DNA from: JAXHTY01 sp034189225
GTDB lineage: Bacteria; Desulfobacterota; Desulfobacteria; Desulfobacterales; Desulfosudaceae
Reading direction: 5' to 3'
Assembly (NCBI GenBank): GCA_034189225.1
Contig: JAXHVL010000118.1
Coordinates: forward strand, 1-10,306
DNA: 10,306 nucleotides
Shown one piece after another: positions 7,013-10,306 of this stretch. The notes beneath the pieces are model-generated. The model was given only the letters and a program-made list of their open reading frames with translations, had not been told where the DNA came from and ran no database searches. A program made the position numbers and the translations under genes. Position 1 is the first letter of the stretch; the number at the start of each line of letters is the position of its first letter.

Positions 7013-7509
7013 ATGGTACAGCATCTGATCATCGGCGGCAGCGATGCCGGGATCAGTGCCGCGTTGCGGATAAAAGTACTAGCCCCGAAGGCGTGTGTCA
7101 CCGTGATGGCGGCGGACGCCTATCCCAACTTCAGCATCTGCGGGCTGCCGTTTTTTCTGAACGGAGAAGTGACGGACGGGCGGACCCTGGCCCATCGCAC
7201 GGTCGATGACATTATAACACACGGCATTGATCTGCTGCTAAACCACAAGGCCATGGCCATTGATCCGGACGCCCGGCAGGTTCGGGGGCGCCCGGCTGAT
7301 GGAAAAGATTTCCGGATTGAATATGGCAACCTGCTGATGGCCACCGGCAATCGGAAATTTCAAAACGCATCGACATCGTTGCCGCTGCACTTTATAATGC
7401 CATGTCCGTAAATGCACTTTGCGATCTGGACCTTTCCTACACCCCGCCCCTTTCATCCCCCTGGTACCCGGTTCAAATGGCCGCCATGCAGTGGTGTGCA
7501 GAACAGTAA
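7013..7509 (+). pseudogene. Internally deleted FAD-dependent CoA-disulfide-reductase-like oxidoreductase
   Basis: Two ends of one gene with the middle missing. The first part (7013 to about 7360, ATG preceded by AAGGA) encodes the FAD-binding start: HLIIGGSDAGISAALR, then NFSICGLPFFLNGEVTD with the single redox Cys43 typical of CoA-disulfide reductases and NADH oxidases of this family, ending at LLMATG. The frame then slips. The sequence from about 7363 to the TAA at 7507-7509, in a different frame, reads KRIDIVAAALYNAM and later DLSYTPPLSSPWYPVQMAA, which is the family's C-terminal dimerisation tail. Family members have about 440-560 residues, so roughly 280 or more are gone, including the rest of the FAD and NAD(P)H domains. 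In the first frame, translation would run through the scar to a stop at 7411. No active enzyme can result. Its close 14-bp spacing to the beta-barrel gene suggests they once formed an operon. Confidence 0.88.
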
Positions 7510-7638
7510 AAAATGCGATCAAAATTGCGGGTATGAACAAAAAAAAGGATGAATCCATTGCTTATGCTTGGTATGATAGAAATTCGCGGCGGCATTGTAA
7601 TAATATGAAACATTGACAAGGGACCTGACACCGGCCAT
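7510..7638 (+). other. Spacer upstream of the DUF1538 operon
   Basis: This 129-bp stretch should contain the promoter of the four-gene DUF1538 operon. TATGAT at 7572-7577 and TAATAT at 7601-7606 are possible -10 boxes, but neither has a good -35 partner. A 27-codon ORF starts at 7533 but has no usable ribosome binding site and no recognisable product. Confidence 0.25.
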
Positions 7639-8403
7639 ATGAGCGACCGACCCCAAAAACCCCTGTTATCCGGGCTTCTGCCTGTTATTTCAAAAAAACT
7701 CTGGTCCTCATTCAAGGATCTTTTGCCCATTATTCTGGTGATCGCCTTTTTCCAGGGGGTGGTACTGCGGCAGCCCCTGCCGGATTTTCTAAACGTTATG
7801 TTCGGCGGCGTGCTGGTGGTGCTGGGGCTGATGCTGTTTGTGGAGGGGCTGGAAATGGGGCTTTTCCCCATCGGCGAAACCATGGCCCAGGCCCTGGCCC
7901 GGAAGGGCAGTCTGTTCTGGCTGCTTGCATTTGCGTTCCTGCTCGGCTTTTCCACCACGGTGGCCGAACCGGCCCTGATCGCTGTTGCCGCCGAAGCCGC
8001 GGATATTGCCGCAAATGCGGAATTGATTGATTCCTCGGAGCAGGCCATTAATCAGTATGCCCTGGGCCTGCGCCTTTCCGTGGCCATTTCCGTGGGCATT
8101 GCCATCCTCGTGGGCGTTCTCCGGATTCTCCGTGGCTGGCCCGTGCATTACCTGATCATCGGCGGCTATGTCATGGTCATCCTCATGACCCTGATCGCGC
8201 CAAAGGAAATCATCGGTATTGCCTATGATGCAGGCGGGGTTACGACTTCCACGGTAACGGTCCCCCTGGTGGCGGCCCTGGGCGTGGGCCTGGCGTCCAT
8301 CATCAAGGGCCGCAGCCCGCTGCTGGACGGGTTCGGCCTCATTGCCTTTGCGTCATTGCTGCCCATGATTTTTGTCATGGGGTATGGACTGGTGGTATTT
8401 TAA
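7639..8403 (+). CDS. DUF1538 membrane protein, UmpA-like subunit
   Basis: A 254-residue integral membrane protein with about six or seven helices. The DUF1538 signature elements are present: GGVLVVLGLMLFVEGLEMGLFPIGE (written here as residues 56-80), GFSTTVAEPAL (103-113), AYDAGGVTTSTVTVPLVAAL (195-214) and DGFGLIAFASLLP (230-242). The two polar motifs lie within otherwise hydrophobic stretches and probably form re-entrant or ion-path segments. A pair of DUF1538 proteins from Halomonas, called UmpA and UmpB, has been reported as a two-component Na+(Li+,K+)/H+ antiporter; the same role here is an inference. The partner DUF1538 gene starts 26 bp downstream, followed by PII-like and CBS genes. 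Only this ATG is available in frame. Its ribosome binding site is poor: an AAGGGA lies about 15 nt upstream, too far for normal use. Confidence 0.85.
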   Translation: MSDRPQKPLLSGLLPVISKKLWSSFKDLLPIILVIAFFQGVVLRQPLPDFLNVMFGGVLVVLGLMLFVEGLEMGLFPIGETMAQALARKGSLFWLLAFAFLLGFSTTVAEPALIAVAAEAADIAANAELIDSSEQAINQYALGLRLSVAISVGIAILVGVLRILRGWPVHYLIIGGYVMVILMTLIAPKEIIGIAYDAGGVTTSTVTVPLVAALGVGLASIIKGRSPLLDGFGLIAFASLLPMIFVMGYGLVVF

Positions 8404-8429
8404 TTGTATAATTGTAAAGACGATTGTTT

Positions 8430-9200
8430 ATGGAATTCATCTTTAATGCCGGCTGGGTGCTGCTGGGCACGGTTCGGGACATACTGCCGATTCTGGGACT
8501 GATCGTCGGTTTTCAGCTGTTTGTGCTGCGCCAGCCCATCCCCCACCTGCGGCGTCTTATCGTGGGCGGCATTTATGTGGTGCTCGGCCTGGCCCTGTTT
8601 CTCATCGGGCTTGAGATGGCCCTGTTCCCGGTGGGCCGGGCCATGGCCACCCAGCTCTCCGATCCTGCCTTTTTGTGGGGCGATGCAGCCACCGCCGACT
8701 GGACCGCCTATGGATGGATATACCTGTTTGCCGCCCTGATTGGTTTTTCCACCACCATTGCCGAGCCGTCGCTGCTGGCCGTCGCCCTTAAGGCGGGAGA
8801 GGTGTCCAGCGGGGTGATCAGCCCCTGGGGGCTTCGGGTGACCGTGGCAGTGGGTGTTGCCGCGGGCATCGCCCTTGGCACCTTTCGCATCGTGACCGGC
8901 ACGCCGCTTCACCTTTATATTCTGGCCGGCTACATTGTCGTGGTATTGCAGACCTTTACAACGCCCAGAAAAATGATCCCCCTGGCCTATGATTCCGGGG
9001 GGGTGACCACCTCCACCGTTACGGTGCCGCTGGTAGCAGCACTGGGCCTGGGCCTTTCAGAGGCGGTGCCGGGCAGAAATCCGGCGCTGGACGGCTTCGG
9101 GCTGATTGCGTTCGCCAGTCTGTTTCCGATCATCACCGTCATGGGATATGCCCAGATCACCTACTGGCTTGCCGGCCGCAGGCAAAAAAACCGTTCATAA
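8430..9200 (+). CDS. DUF1538 membrane protein, UmpB-like subunit
   Basis: A 256-residue membrane protein, the second of the DUF1538 pair and clearly homologous to the gene before it. Shared elements are GLEMALFPVGRAMA (60-73), GFSTTIAEPSLLA (105-117), AYDSGGVTTSTVTVPLVAAL (186-205) and DGFGLIAFASLFP (221-233). It differs by a longer loop at about 77-95 and a basic C-terminal tail (GRRQKNRS) that should lie in the cytoplasm. The pair is expected to form a heteromeric cation/proton antiporter, by analogy with Halomonas UmpAB. ATG 8430 is used here. A TTG two codons upstream (8424) is also possible, since neither has a strong ribosome binding site. The gene ends 10 bp before the PII-like gene, implying a shared transcript. 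Confidence 0.85.
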   Translation: MEFIFNAGWVLLGTVRDILPILGLIVGFQLFVLRQPIPHLRRLIVGGIYVVLGLALFLIGLEMALFPVGRAMATQLSDPAFLWGDAATADWTAYGWIYLFAALIGFSTTIAEPSLLAVALKAGEVSSGVISPWGLRVTVAVGVAAGIALGTFRIVTGTPLHLYILAGYIVVVLQTFTTPRKMIPLAYDSGGVTTSTVTVPLVAALGLGLSEAVPGRNPALDGFGLIAFASLFPIITVMGYAQITYWLAGRRQKNRS

Positions 9201-9210
9201 GGAGAGAGCC

Positions 9211-9558
9211 ATGAAATTCAAAATTGTGTTAGCCCCGGTGAAAACCCATAAAACCGACGCGATTGTGGATGCCGCCAAGGCCGAAGGCGCCACCGGCGCC
9301 ACCATCATACCCGCCCGGGGCACGGGCATGCGCGAAGCCAAAAGCATTTTCGGTCTGACCCTGGAAGACCAGACGGATATTGTCATGTTTCTGCTGGAAG
9401 AGCACCTGGTCAAACAGGTCTTGCAGGCCGTCAAAAAAGCCGGAAAATTTGACAAGCCGGGCACGGGCATCGCCTTTGTGCTGCCCGTGGAACAGGTCAT
9501 CGGGCTTGAGAGCCAGATGGAAAAGTTCAAGGAAGAGGTCCGGGACCGGTATCTGTAA
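9211..9558 (+). CDS. PII-like signalling protein (GlnB/PII superfamily)
   Basis: A 115-residue small trimeric-type regulator. The first strand KFKIVLAPVKTHK (2-14) and the helix DAIVDAAKAEGATGATIIPARGTG (with PARGTG at 34-39) match the PII fold. So does the C-terminal region GKFDKPGTGIAFVLPVEQVIGL (78-99), which aligns with the ligand-binding segment and the fourth strand of GlnB. The T-loop region (~37-56) has no Tyr at the classical uridylylation position, and the only Tyr is at 114, so GlnD-style modification is unlikely. PII-like proteins often sit beside a membrane transporter and regulate it in response to a bound nucleotide or small ligand. Here the transporter would be the DUF1538 pair. 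A GGAGAG ribosome binding site lies just before ATG 9211; longer in-frame starts fall inside the preceding gene and are rejected. Confidence 0.85.
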   Translation: MKFKIVLAPVKTHKTDAIVDAAKAEGATGATIIPARGTGMREAKSIFGLTLEDQTDIVMFLLEEHLVKQVLQAVKKAGKFDKPGTGIAFVLPVEQVIGLESQMEKFKEEVRDRYL

Positions 9559-9588
9559 ACAATCGCCGTAATGAATTCAGGAGGAGCT

Positions 9589-9984
9589 ATGGCAGCGTCT
9601 ATAACAAGGGTAAAAGATGTGATGCAACACGAGGTGCCCACCATCGAGGGCATGGCCTCCGCCAGGGATGCGGCGGAAATGATGCGGTCGATCAACGCCA
9701 CCGAACTGCTGGTGGCCCGGCGAAGTGCGGATGATGCATGGGGCATTGTTACCGTCATGGACCTGGTGAAGCATGTGCTCATACCCGACCGGGAGGCGGA
9801 AAGCGTCTTTGTGTATGAAATCATGACCAAGCCGGTGGTCACCGTGCCGGCGGAAATGGATATCCGTTACGGCATCCGGCTGATGGAACGGATCGGGGTC
9901 CGCCGCGCCCCGGTGGAACACATGGGGGAACTTATCGGCATGATTACCCTTTACAGCATCGTTCTGGATAAAAGCGTTCTGTGA
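9589..9984 (+). CDS. Tandem CBS-domain protein
   Basis: A 131-residue protein made of two CBS domains, at about residues 8-64 and 75-129. CBS1 has VKDVMQHEVPTI (8-19) and GIVTVMDLVKHVL (52-64); CBS2 has VYEIMTKPVVTVP (75-87) and GELIGMITLYSIVL (113-126). Such pairs (Bateman modules) bind adenine nucleotides or related ligands and usually control an attached or neighbouring protein; no other domain is present. An in-frame ATG at 9571 exists. The ATG at 9589 is chosen because AGGAGGA lies 3-9 nt before it and the domain starts right after. It follows the PII-like gene by 30 bp and is the last gene of the DUF1538 operon. The likely job is sensing energy state or ionic conditions for the antiporter, which is inferred from position only. 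Confidence 0.87.
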   Translation: MAASITRVKDVMQHEVPTIEGMASARDAAEMMRSINATELLVARRSADDAWGIVTVMDLVKHVLIPDREAESVFVYEIMTKPVVTVPAEMDIRYGIRLMERIGVRRAPVEHMGELIGMITLYSIVLDKSVL

Positions 9985-9993
9985 CGGCTTCGT

Positions 9994-10025
9994 AAAAAGC
10001 GCCCAGCGCCACCCGCGGCGTTTTT
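9994..10025 (+). terminator. Terminator-like hairpin after the DUF1538 operon
   Basis: AAAAAGCGCC (9994-10003) pairs with GGCGTTTTT (10017-10025) through nine base pairs with one bulged G, around a 13-nt GC-rich loop. The 3' arm ends in five T. It lies 9 nt after the stop of the CBS-domain gene. Placement and the T tract fit an intrinsic terminator of the operon. A shorter alternative stem (10007-10010 with 10017-10020) is also possible. Confidence 0.5.
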
Positions 10026-10176
10026 GCAGAAAGTAACGCTGGCTTGGATCGACTTTTTTACCGTGATTGCTTTAATCAACCAATTTTTTAGTATCGTTCA
10101 AAAGTGTTGGCATGGCAGTGGTAAACGAAATTATTCACTCTTTCAAATTTTTAAACAAAGGATTTACCGGCACGGC

Positions 10177-10254
10177 CTGAGCGGGGTACACCATGTGCGA
10201 GAATGGGCCCCCAAGAAGCTCGTCGGAGCACATGGTGTACCCCGCGGCGCTCAG
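10177..10254. repeat. Long-stem hairpin with perfect 18-bp arms
   Basis: GCGGGGTACACCATGTGC (10181-10198) is perfectly complementary to 10228-10245. The outer CTGA/TCAG (10177-10180 and 10251-10254) pair across a 5-nt bulge on the right side. The loop is 29 nt and contains the small palindrome GGGCCC at 10205-10210. It does not have the imperfect arms and bulged bases of an integron attC site, and there is no T tract. A genomic palindromic repeat or the folded core of a small mobile or regulatory element is possible. Confidence 0.6.
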
Positions 10255-10263
10255 GTAGGCAGC

Positions 10264-10295
10264 GTGATTGTTTGAAAAAGCTTTCAAAAAATCAC
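10264..10295. terminator. AT-rich hairpin at the right edge
   Basis: GTGATT and TTTGAAA (10264-10277) pair with TTTCAAA and AATCAC (10282-10295) with one G-A mismatch and a 4-nt AAGC loop, giving 13 pairs. It could be a terminator for a gene arriving from the right, or part of a repeat element. The lack of a clear T tract outside the stem keeps the call weak. Confidence 0.35.
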
Positions 10296-10306
10296 GGTCT
10301 CCGTCA

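Larger units (their letters stand above)
9985..10306. other. Non-coding right edge with three hairpins
   Basis: No convincing gene is found in these 322 bp. An 83-codon frame at 10024-10275 has no ribosome binding site, an atypical composition, and is built across the hairpins, so it is rejected. The stretch is AT-rich at 10025-10165 and carries a terminator-like hairpin, a long-stem hairpin at 10177-10254 and another at 10264-10295. TGACGG occurs at 9982-9987 and inverted as CCGTCA at 10301-10306. Confidence 0.5.

Noticed and set aside
7533..7616. 27-codon ORF between the pseudogene and the first DUF1538 gene
   Set aside because: It has no good ribosome binding site, no hydrophobic or known motif, and a length common by chance.
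8400..8912. 170-codon minus-strand frame opposite the second DUF1538 gene
   Set aside because: It is very rich in Gly, His, Lys and Gln from reading a GC-rich membrane gene backwards; it is a shadow frame.
10177..10254. Integron attC or group II intron end
   Set aside because: The arms are perfectly complementary without the bulged bases and core sites of attC, and no intron domain V or reverse transcriptase is nearby.

Overview
The window looks like the chromosome of a Gram-negative bacterium. It encodes two lipoproteins with lipobox signal peptides, an OmpA-type peptidoglycan-binding protein, an outer-membrane beta-barrel protein and the inner-membrane FtsH/HflK/HflC quality-control system. 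Gene content and the style of the intergenic palindromes fit a deltaproteobacterial lineage (Desulfobacterota), but no rRNA or other phylogenetic marker is present, so that placement is only an impression. No tRNA, rRNA, CRISPR array or intact transposase gene was seen.

Left block (1-5921), all on the minus strand. Read in the direction of transcription it holds a small ABM-domain protein, hflK, hflC (4-bp ATGA overlap with hflK), a small DUF4398-type lipoprotein, a larger lipoprotein combining the same N-terminal repeat with an OmpA domain, ftsH (4 bp after the OmpA gene), and the first 21 codons of a LapA-like membrane protein that runs off the left edge. HflK and HflC are the SPFH proteins that surround and restrain the FtsH protease. 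Finding them in one array with ftsH and two cell-wall-associated lipoproteins suggests a membrane-protein quality-control and envelope-integrity locus.

Middle (5922-7638). About 420 bp of AT-richer intergenic DNA contains a 33-bp imperfect palindrome of REP/transposon-end character. Then, on the plus strand, comes an outer-membrane beta-barrel protein with a PagL-like His-x-Ser motif, followed 14 bp later by the wreck of an FAD/NAD(P)-dependent CoA-disulfide-reductase-like gene. Only the first ~115 codons and the last ~48 codons of that gene survive, in different frames, so a large internal deletion has killed it.

Right block (7639-9984), plus strand. Four tightly packed genes: two DUF1538 membrane proteins (UmpA/UmpB-like, a family reported as a two-component cation/proton antiporter), a PII-like small regulator and a two-CBS-domain protein. 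The inferred picture is an ion transporter whose activity is set by two cytoplasmic ligand or nucleotide sensors. The operon ends at a terminator-like hairpin.

Right edge (9985-10306) has no convincing gene. It holds three hairpins, one with a perfect 18-bp stem around a 29-nt loop, and TGACGG is found in inverted orientation at both ends of the stretch, which hints at a non-coding repeat element.
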